Positions 15,540 to 22,084 of a stretch of DNA of 22,084 nucleotides are shown one piece after another. A program made the position numbers and the translations under genes. Position 1 is the first letter of the stretch; each line of letters begins with the position of its first letter. The DNA comes from an uncultured Eubacteriaceae bacterium (GTDB taxonomy: Bacteria > Bacillota > Clostridia > Eubacteriales > Eubacteriaceae). The DNA lies in NCBI GenBank assembly GCA_947625585.1, contig CANQOZ010000011.1, forward strand, positions 1 to 22,084, read 5' to 3'. The notes under the pieces were generated by a model. It worked only from the letters and a program-made list of their open reading frames with translations. It made no database searches and was not told the origin of the DNA.

Positions 15540-15587
15540 CAAGAATACTTAATATTGTAACGTTATAACTTTTATTTAAAATTCTTG
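15540..15587 (+). repeat. 7-bp inverted repeat in the leader of the toxin-like gene
   Basis: CAAGAAT (15540-15546) pairs with ATTCTTG (15581-15587) across 34 AT-rich bases that contain the palindrome TAACGTTA. It occupies the position where a type III antitoxin RNA would be expected, but it is a single weak structure and not a repeat array. Confidence 0.35.
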
Positions 15588-15631
15588 ATAACTTACTGAA
15601 CAATTTAAATTTTTAAAGAAGGGAAAGAACC

Positions 15632-16111
15632 ATGAAAAAAGTTAGTATTACCTATATTGATCAAGAACTTGAACGACTTTACGAAGTTACGGATAGTGAG
15701 TTTCTCAGAAATAAACGTCCTTGTTTATTAGTTCTACGGTTAAAATACCTTAACGGACGTCATGATTTTTTAGTACCAATTCGTTCAAATTTGGATCCTC
15801 GTTATTGCAACGGGAACTTTTTTGAACTGCCTCCACGTCAAATTACCAGAAGTGGTCGTGTTCATGCGCTACAATATACAAAGATGTTTCCAGTTGATGG
15901 TACGTTTTTAACAAGCTATCGATTTAAAAACAGTTTTGAAGAAGATCTGGTTAAAGGAGCAATTCGGGATAATATGCCCGAAATTGTTTCTGGCTGTCAA
16001 CGTTACCTAGATAATTACGATTGTCAAAGTAAACTAGCTTACTCAACGGACATCGATTCGTTGTTAGCTACGTTGAATATTGCTATTAAAAACAATAAAT
16101 ATTGTTTTTAA
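15632..16111 (+). CDS. ToxN/CptN-like protein, possible type III toxin endoribonuclease
   Basis: This 159-residue protein resembles the plan of type III toxin-antitoxin endoribonucleases (ToxN/AbiQ, CptN, TenpN). It has a short N-terminal part with a YIDQEL segment, a hydrophobic strand CLLVLRLKYLNG, then DFLVPIRSN (residues 45-53) at the place of the family's PLxS/PLRSN motif, an HALQYTKMFPVD segment (78-89) at the place of the conserved xLxYTKxVxI strand, and a C-terminal helical part. This is pattern memory, not a search. GGGAA about 8 bases before the ATG is the ribosome site. The gene stands alone with its own promoter and terminator, between two minus-strand units. No repeat-type antitoxin is visible, which weakens a complete type III system. 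An unrelated host gene remains possible. Confidence 0.6.
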   Translation: MKKVSITYIDQELERLYEVTDSEFLRNKRPCLLVLRLKYLNGRHDFLVPIRSNLDPRYCNGNFFELPPRQITRSGRVHALQYTKMFPVDGTFLTSYRFKNSFEEDLVKGAIRDNMPEIVSGCQRYLDNYDCQSKLAYSTDIDSLLATLNIAIKNNKYCF

Positions 16112-16218
16112 ACTTTGGAATTTAAAGCGCCTTTTCATAGTTATCCATCGGAGGCCGGTAGAATATTGATGGAAACTTTAAAGGTTTGTTCTCTCCTTTC
16201 GATCGTCATAATAATAGT

Positions 16219-16249
16219 AAAAAAGGGTAGCTATAGGCTATCCTTTTTT
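16219..16249 (+). terminator. intrinsic terminator of the toxin-like gene
   Basis: AAAAAAGGGTAGC (16219-16231) pairs with GCTATCCTTTTTT (16237-16249) around a 5-base loop, with one G-U pair and a T6 tail within the stem. It lies 107 bases after the stop codon and is nearly symmetrical, so it could also act on the minus strand. Confidence 0.85.
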
Positions 16250-16258
16250 AAATTCATT

Positions 16259-16298
16259 AAAAAAAGCATGATATGTAATTGTTTATTACATACCATGC
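16259..16298 (-). terminator. intrinsic terminator of the rnf operon
   Basis: On the minus strand GCATGG-TATGTAAT and ATTACATA-TCATGC pair over 13 positions with one mismatch, around a 5-base loop, followed by seven T. It starts 11 bases after the rnfB stop. It faces the terminator of the toxin-like gene across 9 bases. Confidence 0.88.
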
Positions 16299-16308
16299 AC
16301 TATAATCA

Positions 16309-17193
16309 TTAAGCAGCTGCTTCCTTTCTTCTTCTAGGAGCAGGTTTTCCATTAGGATCAAAATCAGGATGTTCTTTCATATATTCTTCAAGATTTCCTT
16401 CAATTTTGTCTCCTGTTATTGCATTAGCTGGGCATTTTTCAACACAAAGACCACAGTTAATACATGTATCATAATTAATACTTGCTAAGTTATCAGTTAC
16501 AGTTATTGAATTTGTAGGACAAACTCTAGTACACATACGACAGCCAATACAACCAACAGTACAAGTTGGTTTTACGTATTTAGCAGGTTCTGTATTACTG
16601 CAACTTACAAATATATTTTGGTTTTTAGGAACGATTTGAATGACGTCTTTTGGACAAGTAGCTACACAAGTAGCACAAGCTGTACATTTTTCTTCATCAA
16701 CAATAGGGATTCCATCTTCACCCATATGGATTGCATCAAATGGACAGGATGCTACACAACTACCATAACCAAGACAGCCATAACGACAACTCTTTGTTCC
16801 TCCATTAGCATTAAAAGCATCTCTACAATCATTCAAACCATAGTATTCAGCTCTAACTGGAGCAACATCATGAGTGCCATGACACATAATATGAGCTACT
16901 TGTGGTTCGGTTTCTTCTACTTCTAAACCCATGATTTCACCAATTTTAGCAGCAACTGGTGCTCCGCCAACCGGACATGTATTTACTTCTGCTTCGCCAT
17001 TTACAATAGCTTCAGCTAAAGCATCACAACCAGGGTATCCGCAACCACCACAGTTAGCTCCAGGAAGTTCATTCCTAACTTGAGGTATTCTCTCGTCTTG
17101 TTTGACTTCAAATATTTTAGAGGCTAGTGCTAATCCACTTCCAAAGACTAAACCCATAGCTCCTAAAACTAATACCGGTATTAGTATTTCCAT
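16309..17193 (-). CDS. rnfB: Rnf complex subunit RnfB
   Basis: RnfB is the multi-cluster electron-entry subunit that accepts electrons from reduced ferredoxin in the Rnf complex. The 294-residue protein has one N-terminal membrane anchor (about residues 3-26), a four-cysteine site NCGGCGYPGC with a later CP (about 47-75), then several [4Fe-4S] motifs: CLGYGSCVASCP, CTACATCVATCP, CIGCRMCTRVCP and CINCGLCVEKCP, with an additional Cys-rich linker. The long clostridial form with multiple ferredoxin domains is typical. The C-terminus is basic (RRRKE). It is the last gene, 18 bases after rnfA, and is followed by a strong terminator. Confidence 0.96.
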   Translation of the reverse strand: MEILIPVLVLGAMGLVFGSGLALASKIFEVKQDERIPQVRNELPGANCGGCGYPGCDALAEAIVNGEAEVNTCPVGGAPVAAKIGEIMGLEVEETEPQVAHIMCHGTHDVAPVRAEYYGLNDCRDAFNANGGTKSCRYGCLGYGSCVASCPFDAIHMGEDGIPIVDEEKCTACATCVATCPKDVIQIVPKNQNIFVSCSNTEPAKYVKPTCTVGCIGCRMCTRVCPTNSITVTDNLASINYDTCINCGLCVEKCPANAITGDKIEGNLEEYMKEHPDFDPNGKPAPRRRKEAAA

Positions 17194-17211
17194 TTTTAAT
17201 CACTTCTAGCT

Positions 17212-17793
17212 CTAGACGTTTAACATTCCAGAGAATCCTAAAAATGCTATCGACATTAAACCGGCTGTAACTAAAGCAATCGGGAATCCTTGCATAGCTT
17301 CAGGAATAGCAGAAATTCTTAACTTATCCCTAACACCAGCAAACAGGATTATTGCTAAAGTAAATCCTAATGCTCCTGCAACTCCAAAAGCTACAGATTC
17401 AATAAAATTGTACCCGTTTTGGATGTTTAAAAGAGCGGCTCCTAAAACAGCACAGTTTGTCGTAATTAGAGGTAGATAAACCCCTAAAGCATTGTATAAA
17501 GTTGGTGATACTTTCTTTATAATCATTTCAACTAGTTGTACTAATGTTGCAATAACTAGTATGAAAGCAATTGTCTGTAAATATTCTAAATGTAAAGGAG
17601 TCAGAATAGCATATTGTACCACATAAGTGATAGCTGATGCCATAGCCATAACAAAAGTTACAGCAACTCCCATACCAACTGCTGTAGGAATAGATTTTGA
17701 AACTCCTAAAAATGGACAAATTCCTAAGAAGCGGGAGAAAATAAAGTTTTGAACAAATATTCCACTAACTAAAATTAATAAAACGTTTGTCAT
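17212..17793 (-). CDS. rnfA: Rnf complex membrane subunit RnfA
   Basis: RnfA is one of two related membrane subunits (RnfA/RnfE) that form the intramembrane iron-sulfur site and ion path. The 193-residue protein has six helices and the conserved cysteines in LGICPFLGVS (near residue 26) and TNCAVLGAALL (near residue 113), expected to bind a [2Fe-2S] cluster with RnfE. The ATG overlaps the rnfE stop (ATGA). Length and sequence are typical. Confidence 0.96.
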   Translation of the reverse strand: MTNVLLILVSGIFVQNFIFSRFLGICPFLGVSKSIPTAVGMGVAVTFVMAMASAITYVVQYAILTPLHLEYLQTIAFILVIATLVQLVEMIIKKVSPTLYNALGVYLPLITTNCAVLGAALLNIQNGYNFIESVAFGVAGALGFTLAIILFAGVRDKLRISAIPEAMQGFPIALVTAGLMSIAFLGFSGMLNV

Positions 17794-18434
17794 GCTTTAA
17801 CCTCCTGGCTTGTAGAAGTTTCTTCAGCTTTAGCTTCTTTACGTTTTTCAGCTTTAATAGTTATCCAGTTTATTAAACCAATTCCTAAACCTAAAACAAT
17901 AAATCCACCTGGAGGTAAGATCATTAAAGTTACCGGTTCGAAATTTGGTCCAAATAATGAGAAACCAAATAAGCTACCAGCACCAAATATTTCTCTGACA
18001 GAACCTAATACGGTTAGAGACATCGTAAATCCGAGTCCCATACCAATTCCATCCATTAAAGATTCAGAAACAGTATGATCAAAGGCAAATGCCTCTGCTC
18101 TTCCAAGAATAATACAATTAACAACAATTAATAGAATGTAAATCCCAAGTGTAGCATAGAGGCTCGGTAAGTAAGCTTCAAGTACCATTCCAACGATTGT
18201 AACAAACGATGCAATTATTACGATAAAAGCGGGAATCCTAATACTGTCAGGTATGACCTTTCGAAGTGCCGAAATAGCGACATTTGAACCTATTAGAACA
18301 AAAGTCGTTGACAATCCCATACCAACACCATTTAAAGCTGCTGTTGTGACTGCCATCGTCGGACACATTCCAAGTAGCAACCTAAAAGTAGGGTTCTCTT
18401 TAACTAATCCATTTGTTAAATATTTAAAATTCAT
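17790..18434 (-). CDS. rnfE: Rnf complex membrane subunit RnfE
   Basis: RnfE is the inverted-topology partner of RnfA. The 214-residue protein has six helices, the conserved LLGMCPTMAVTT motif (Cys near residue 24) and IVVNCIILGRAEAFA (Cys near residue 107), which match the cluster ligands in RnfA. The C-terminus is a charged Lys/Glu tail (about 20 residues), as is common in clostridial RnfE. It begins 3 bases after the rnfG stop and overlaps rnfA. Confidence 0.96.
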   Translation of the reverse strand: MNFKYLTNGLVKENPTFRLLLGMCPTMAVTTAALNGVGMGLSTTFVLIGSNVAISALRKVIPDSIRIPAFIVIIASFVTIVGMVLEAYLPSLYATLGIYILLIVVNCIILGRAEAFAFDHTVSESLMDGIGMGLGFTMSLTVLGSVREIFGAGSLFGFSLFGPNFEPVTLMILPPGGFIVLGLGIGLINWITIKAEKRKEAKAEETSTSQEVKA

Positions 18435-18437
18435 TTA

Positions 18438-19049
18438 TTATTTGTCCCCTTCTAATTTATCAACTGCATCAGCGGAAGTATTAACCCCTCTTGTAACAGC
18501 AGTAGAAGTTATGGTTGCGCCACTTATTGCTTCTATTTCATTTCCATCAAGTTCACCGTTTTTCTCAACTTCAACTGGTTCCTTAGCATTAAGTCCTCTA
18601 TATTGAGCTTGGAAATCTTCCTCAGCGGATCTAGCACCTAATCCAGCTGTTTCACTTTGTTCTAATATTGAAATACCACTGATTTTACCATCAGTACCAA
18701 TACCAGTTAACATCTGGATTTCACCACCATAACCATTTGGAGTTGTTTTAACAGCATAACCAACTAAAGTATCATTTTGGTAAGCTTCGTCAACGGATTC
18801 AATAATATCTCCGTCAGCACCAACTTCCTTCTTTATTTCATCTAAGTTTTTAACTTTCTTAAACTTATTAGCTTGAGGTAGGACGTTCTGTTGGGCTTCT
18901 ATATTCTTTTGTTCTTCCTGTTTAGCAATTACGGGTTCAGTTACTCGGTTTGTTAAAGCTAGTAGAAGGGTGCATACAACGGTTATCGCTAATAGGATAA
19001 ATCCATATTTAGCTATTATTCCCCAATCAAGTTTTATTTTATCCTTCAT
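18438..19049 (-). CDS. rnfG: Rnf complex FMN-binding subunit RnfG
   Basis: RnfG carries a covalently bound FMN on the outer face of the membrane and passes electrons within the Rnf complex. The 203-residue protein has one N-terminal membrane segment (about residues 12-31) and an extracytoplasmic FMN-binding domain ending with the flavinylation motif SGATITST (about residues 177-184), in which the second Thr of the S/TGAT type motif takes the FMN phosphate. The start overlaps the end of rnfD by 11 bases. No ApbE flavin transferase, needed to attach the FMN, is in the window. Confidence 0.95.
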   Translation of the reverse strand: MKDKIKLDWGIIAKYGFILLAITVVCTLLLALTNRVTEPVIAKQEEQKNIEAQQNVLPQANKFKKVKNLDEIKKEVGADGDIIESVDEAYQNDTLVGYAVKTTPNGYGGEIQMLTGIGTDGKISGISILEQSETAGLGARSAEEDFQAQYRGLNAKEPVEVEKNGELDGNEIEAISGATITSTAVTRGVNTSADAVDKLEGDK

Positions 19050-20001
19050 TTACAGCTTCACCTTTCTTCTTTGGTTTACCATAAACTCTAGGTTGAGTAT
19101 ATTTCTGGATCAATGGAGCTGCACAGTTCATGAGCAGGATTGAATAAGAAACACCTTCTGGATAACCACCGAATTTTCTTATTATCATGGTTAAGAGTCC
19201 ACATCCGACAGCGAATATTATCTGTCCTATAGGAGTGCTTGGTGAGGAAACATAATCGGTTGCCATAAAGAAAGCACCTAACATTAATCCACCAGCACAA
19301 AGTTGGAAGATAACATCTTCACCAAAAGCAAAGGCCATAATTGCAACAGTTAGTAGATAGAAGGTGGGAATTCTCCAAGATATGATTCCACGAATAATTA
19401 AATATAATCCACCAATTATCAAAGCAACTGCTGAAATTTCACCAATAGCTCCATAAACACCAGGAAAACCTAAAAACATATCCATATTTGAAGGTAGTGG
19501 TGCATCTAAACCCTGTTTTAAAATACCAAGAGGTGTTGCTTCAGTCATAGCATCAACCGGAATAAAACTAGTTCCAGTCATTCTAGTTGGCCAGGAAGCA
19601 AGTAGGAAAGCTCTACCTGCTAATGCAGGATTTAAGAAGTTATGTCCTATTCCTCCAAAAAGTTGTTTTACAATTGCGATTGCAAAAACAGAACCAATAA
19701 TACACATCCACCATGGAGCTTGAACTGGTAAATTAAAAGCTATTAAAACACCAGTAACACAAGCAGACAGGTCAGAGATTGTAATTGGTTTTTTCTTTAA
19801 AACTTCAATAACGTATTCTGTAAGAACACAAGTACAAACACAAATGATGGTAATCAAGAGAGCTGGTAGACCAAACACATAGATTGAAACACCAAATGCT
19901 GGTAATAGGGCTATCAAGACATCCAACATTATCTTCTGAGTAGTTAAGCCGGATCTAATATGCGGCGATGAAGACACCCAGAGTTTTTTGCCTTCTTCCA
20001 T
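19039..20001 (-). CDS. rnfD: Rnf complex membrane subunit RnfD
   Basis: RnfD is the large membrane subunit with a second covalent FMN. The 320-residue protein has eight to nine helices, an N-terminal SSSPHIRSGLTTQKIM segment typical of NqrB/RnfD, GHNFLNPALAGRAFL in the middle, and the DAMTEATPLGILKQG stretch whose Thr is the expected FMN attachment site. The later TDYVSSPSTPIGQI segment is also conserved. Its ATG shares a base with the rnfC stop (TAATG). Confidence 0.96.
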   Translation of the reverse strand: MEEGKKLWVSSSPHIRSGLTTQKIMLDVLIALLPAFGVSIYVFGLPALLITIICVCTCVLTEYVIEVLKKKPITISDLSACVTGVLIAFNLPVQAPWWMCIIGSVFAIAIVKQLFGGIGHNFLNPALAGRAFLLASWPTRMTGTSFIPVDAMTEATPLGILKQGLDAPLPSNMDMFLGFPGVYGAIGEISAVALIIGGLYLIIRGIISWRIPTFYLLTVAIMAFAFGEDVIFQLCAGGLMLGAFFMATDYVSSPSTPIGQIIFAVGCGLLTMIIRKFGGYPEGVSYSILLMNCAAPLIQKYTQPRVYGKPKKKGEAVNEG

Positions 20002-21320
20002 TATTTCTTACCTCGTTTAGCAATACTACGCTTTGCTGTTCTAAATGATGAGAGTAATGGTCTCTTTGCAGGACAAACAAATGAGCAGCTACCACATTCA
20101 ATACAATCCATAACATTTAGAGCTTCGCACTCGTCCCAATCATTTTGAAGTGCAAAAGCTGACATCTGAAATGGTTGAAGTCTTATTGGACAAACTTCAA
20201 CGCATTTACCACATTTTATACAATCAGTTGGTTCTGGAAGTTGAGCTTGTTCTTCGTCAAAACATAAAATTCCAGATGTTGACTTAATAACGGGAACTTC
20301 TGTTGTAAACTGAGCAACTCCCATCATTGGTCCACCTGAGATTATTTTACCTGGCTCTTTCTTAAAACCACCTGCCTGATCAATTGCTTCCTGGAAAGGA
20401 GTTCCTAATCTGACAGATAAAGTCTGTGGTTCACTAACTGCTTCACCTGTTACAGTGACTAACTTTTCATAAAATGGGATTCCAGTATTAAATGATTTAG
20501 CAATTTGAGCAGCTGTTCCAACATTATTTACTACAACACCAGCATCAGCTGGTAATCCACCAGAAGGAACTTCCCTACCAGTTACAGCAGTAATTAATTG
20601 TTTTTCTGCTCCTTGCGGATACTTAGTTTTTAATGGAACTACTGTAATATTTGGTTCATTAGAAGCAGCATCGGTCATAATTGAAATCGCTTCTGGTTTG
20701 TTATCTTCTATTCCAATGTAACCTTTGTCGACACCGATTGCTTTCATTATTATCTTTAATCCTTGGATAACAAGTTCAGGATTTTCCTGCATTAAAGTAT
20801 CGTCACAGGTGATATAAGGTTCACATTCAGCACCATTTAAAATAACGGTATCAACTGTTTTATCTTCAGGTATTGTTAGTTTTACATGTGTTGGGAATGT
20901 AGCACCACCAATACCAACAATTCCATAGTCTTTTATATGATTAATAATTTCTTGAGGTTCCATTGTTGTATAATCTGGCGGAACTTCAATATTTGGATCA
21001 AATTCATCTAATCCATCATTTTCTATAATAACCGACATAACCAGGTTTCCATTCGGGTGCTGTCTTTCTTCAACAGCTTTAACCGTTCCGGAAACAGAGG
21101 CATGAATCGGTACGGATACAAAGCCTTGCTCTTCACCAATTTTTTGTCCAATATAAACATGGTCATTTCTTTTAACTAGAGGTTTACACGGAGCTCCAAT
21201 GTGCATTGACATTGGAATAACTACTTCTTTTGGAGCTTCGGCTACTTTAACTGGTTTATTTTTTGTTAACTCTTTAAACTGAGGTGGATGAGAACCACCT
21301 TTAAAGGTAACCTGGTTCAT
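20001..21320 (-). CDS. rnfC: Rnf complex NADH-binding subunit RnfC
   Basis: RnfC binds NAD(H) and FMN on the cytoplasmic side and exchanges electrons with RnfB. The 439-residue protein has the N-terminal FKGGSHPP barrel domain, a glycine-rich GIVGIGGATFPTHVK loop for flavin/NADH near residues 135-150, a middle SLBB-like domain, and two [4Fe-4S] motifs, CIKCGKCVEVCP (367-378) and CIECGSCSFVCP (406-417). It is of the short clostridial type with a brief basic C-terminus. It is the first rnf gene, 11 bases after the stop of the M18 peptidase gene, and opens the order C-D-G-E-A-B known from clostridia. Confidence 0.97.
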   Translation of the reverse strand: MNQVTFKGGSHPPQFKELTKNKPVKVAEAPKEVVIPMSMHIGAPCKPLVKRNDHVYIGQKIGEEQGFVSVPIHASVSGTVKAVEERQHPNGNLVMSVIIENDGLDEFDPNIEVPPDYTTMEPQEIINHIKDYGIVGIGGATFPTHVKLTIPEDKTVDTVILNGAECEPYITCDDTLMQENPELVIQGLKIIMKAIGVDKGYIGIEDNKPEAISIMTDAASNEPNITVVPLKTKYPQGAEKQLITAVTGREVPSGGLPADAGVVVNNVGTAAQIAKSFNTGIPFYEKLVTVTGEAVSEPQTLSVRLGTPFQEAIDQAGGFKKEPGKIISGGPMMGVAQFTTEVPVIKSTSGILCFDEEQAQLPEPTDCIKCGKCVEVCPIRLQPFQMSAFALQNDWDECEALNVMDCIECGSCSFVCPAKRPLLSSFRTAKRSIAKRGKK

Positions 21321-21331
21321 TTTAGATCTTT

Positions 21332-22084
21332 CTAGCTAAAATTATTTAGAAATGCATAATAAGCTTTATATGTCATGTATGTATCAGCTTTTGATGTAAT
21401 TTCAAAAGGAGAATGCATTGATAGAACTGGTGTTCCACAGTCAACGACATCCATTCCAAAATTAGCTAACATATAGGCTACAGTTCCACCACCGCCTTGA
21501 TCAATTTTTCCAAGTTCACCTGTTTGCCAGTAAACATCTTCACTATCAAAACAGCTTCTTAGTTTAGCTAAGAATTCAGGATGGGCATCATTTGAACCTG
21601 ATTTACCACGGGAACCACCATATTTATTAACTGCAACACCTTTACCAAGGTAAGTTGCATTTGTCTTATCAAAAGAGGCACCAAAGGTTGGATCGTATCC
21701 AGCCGTTACATCTCCTGATAAACACGAAGAGTTCTTTAAAGCTCTTCTTAACAATAATTCACTCTTGTCCTTATCTATTAAGTAACAAATTTCAGCTAGG
21801 TCGTTTTCAAAGAATTTGGATTGTAATCCGGTATTACCATAACTACCAATTTCTTCTTTATCTGCTAATATGACACAAGCTGTTCTTTCAGGAATACCAT
21901 CAATTTTTGTTATTCCTTCAAGAGCTGCAAAAGAGCAAACTCGATCGTCCTGAGCATAAGCACCAACCATACTAGAGTCAAAACCGATATTTCTAGCTTT
22001 ACCAGCCGGAACAGCTTCAAACTCAGCAGATTCAAAATCGGCTTCTGTAAAATTGTAGTGTTTTTCTAAATGTCTTAGAATTCC
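21332..22084 (-). CDS. M18 family aminopeptidase, C-terminal 250 residues, cut by window edge
   Basis: The reading frame is open to the right edge, so the N-terminal part is missing. The family (aspartyl aminopeptidase, M18) removes N-terminal residues using two zinc ions in a dodecameric shell in the cytoplasm. Seen: GAYAQDDRVCSF with the metal-binding Asp, ADKEEIGSYGNTG with the catalytic Glu pair, and near the end CGTPVLSMHSPFEITSKADTY with the metal-binding His. These are in the expected order, and the visible part has no stops. The gene lies 11 bases before rnfC with no terminator between them, so it is probably cotranscribed with rnf. Whether it starts the operon cannot be seen. Confidence 0.92.
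   Translation of the reverse strand, partial: GILRHLEKHYNFTEADFESAEFEAVPAGKARNIGFDSSMVGAYAQDDRVCSFAALEGITKIDGIPERTACVILADKEEIGSYGNTGLQSKFFENDLAEICYLIDKDKSELLLRRALKNSSCLSGDVTAGYDPTFGASFDKTNATYLGKGVAVNKYGGSRGKSGSNDAHPEFLAKLRSCFDSEDVYWQTGELGKIDQGGGGTVAYMLANFGMDVVDCGTPVLSMHSPFEITSKADTYMTYKAYYAFLNNFS

Larger units (their letters stand above)
15240..15631. other. intergenic region upstream of the beta-galactosidase-like and toxin-like genes
   Basis: These 392 AT-rich bases hold no supportable gene. They contain an ACCTCC (15284-15289) / GGAGGT (15305-15310) inverted repeat with a 15-base loop, the promoter at 15509-15538, and the inverted repeat at 15540-15587. A possible minus-strand promoter for the beta-galactosidase-like gene is TTGCTG followed 15 bases later by TATACT, just upstream of its ribosome site. 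I looked for tandem repeats of about 30-50 bases that would mark a type III antitoxin and found none by eye. Confidence 0.5.

Noticed and set aside
15240..15631. Tandem antitoxin repeats of a type III system
   Set aside because: I read the region for repeated units of 30-50 bases and found only short AT-rich similarities such as AACGTTA, which are not an array.
16115..16312. 65-codon plus-strand open frame after the toxin-like gene
   Set aside because: It starts with TTG without a ribosome site, runs through both terminator hairpins and into the end of rnfB, and its product looks like translated non-coding sequence.
16618..16926. Plus-strand 102-codon frame antisense to rnfB
   Set aside because: The Thr/Ser/Ile-rich product is the complement of Cys/Gly-rich rnfB codons; it is a shadow frame.
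1..22084. CRISPR arrays, tRNA or rRNA genes, insertion sequences
   Set aside because: No regularly spaced repeats, no cloverleaf or rRNA sequence, and no transposase or integrase frame was seen in the window.

Overview
The window looks like chromosome from a low-GC, Gram-positive-type obligate anaerobe (Firmicutes, Clostridia in the broad sense). The evidence is AT-rich sequence, A/T-leaning codon use, AGGAGG-like ribosome sites, U-tailed hairpin terminators, a clostridial-order Rnf operon (rnfCDGEAB), ferredoxin-linked indolepyruvate oxidoreductase and a macromolecular-synthesis operon (dnaG-rpoD-trmK-nif3). I cannot assign the order or genus from sequence alone.

Layout. (1) Positions 1-7572, minus strand: one tightly packed run of dnaG, rpoD, trmK, a Nif3-family gene, iorA, iorB, a cysteine-rich small-domain gene and the start of a divergent plsY-like gene cut by the window edge. 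Most junctions overlap or abut. (2) 7573-7991: a 419-bp divergent control region with a perfect 14-bp LacI/CcpA-type palindrome over the likely dnaG promoter, a second perfect 17-bp palindrome and a good promoter for the plus-strand genes. (3) 7992-9951, plus strand: three translationally coupled membrane genes, two related to each other and not recognised, the third an aromatic-acid-exporter-like (FUSC/ArAE) protein; a bidirectional terminator follows. (4) 10147-10764, minus: an unrecognised zinc-ribbon protein. (5) 10848-13856, minus: a cobalt ECF transporter operon cbiMNQO behind a cobalamin riboswitch with a clear terminator platform. (6) 13857-15227, minus: a lone beta-galactosidase small-chain-like protein (domains 4 and 5 without the catalytic barrel) with a lysine-rich tail. 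(7) 15240-16308: a plus-strand single gene resembling type III toxin-antitoxin endoribonucleases, with its own promoter and terminator, but without a visible repeat-type antitoxin. (8) 16309-22084, minus: the complete Rnf operon rnfCDGEAB, directly preceded by the C-terminal part of an M18 aminopeptidase.

How the parts may work together (inference): the M18 peptidase supplies amino acids. IorAB oxidises arylpyruvates derived from aromatic amino acids and reduces ferredoxin. Rnf reoxidises ferredoxin with NAD+ while pumping ions. The ArAE-like protein could export aromatic acids. CbiMNQO supplies cobalt for cobalamin and is shut down by cobalamin through the riboswitch.

The parts I cannot place in a known system are the three-gene membrane cassette, the stand-alone beta-galactosidase small chain and the ToxN/CptN-like gene with no obvious antitoxin array.
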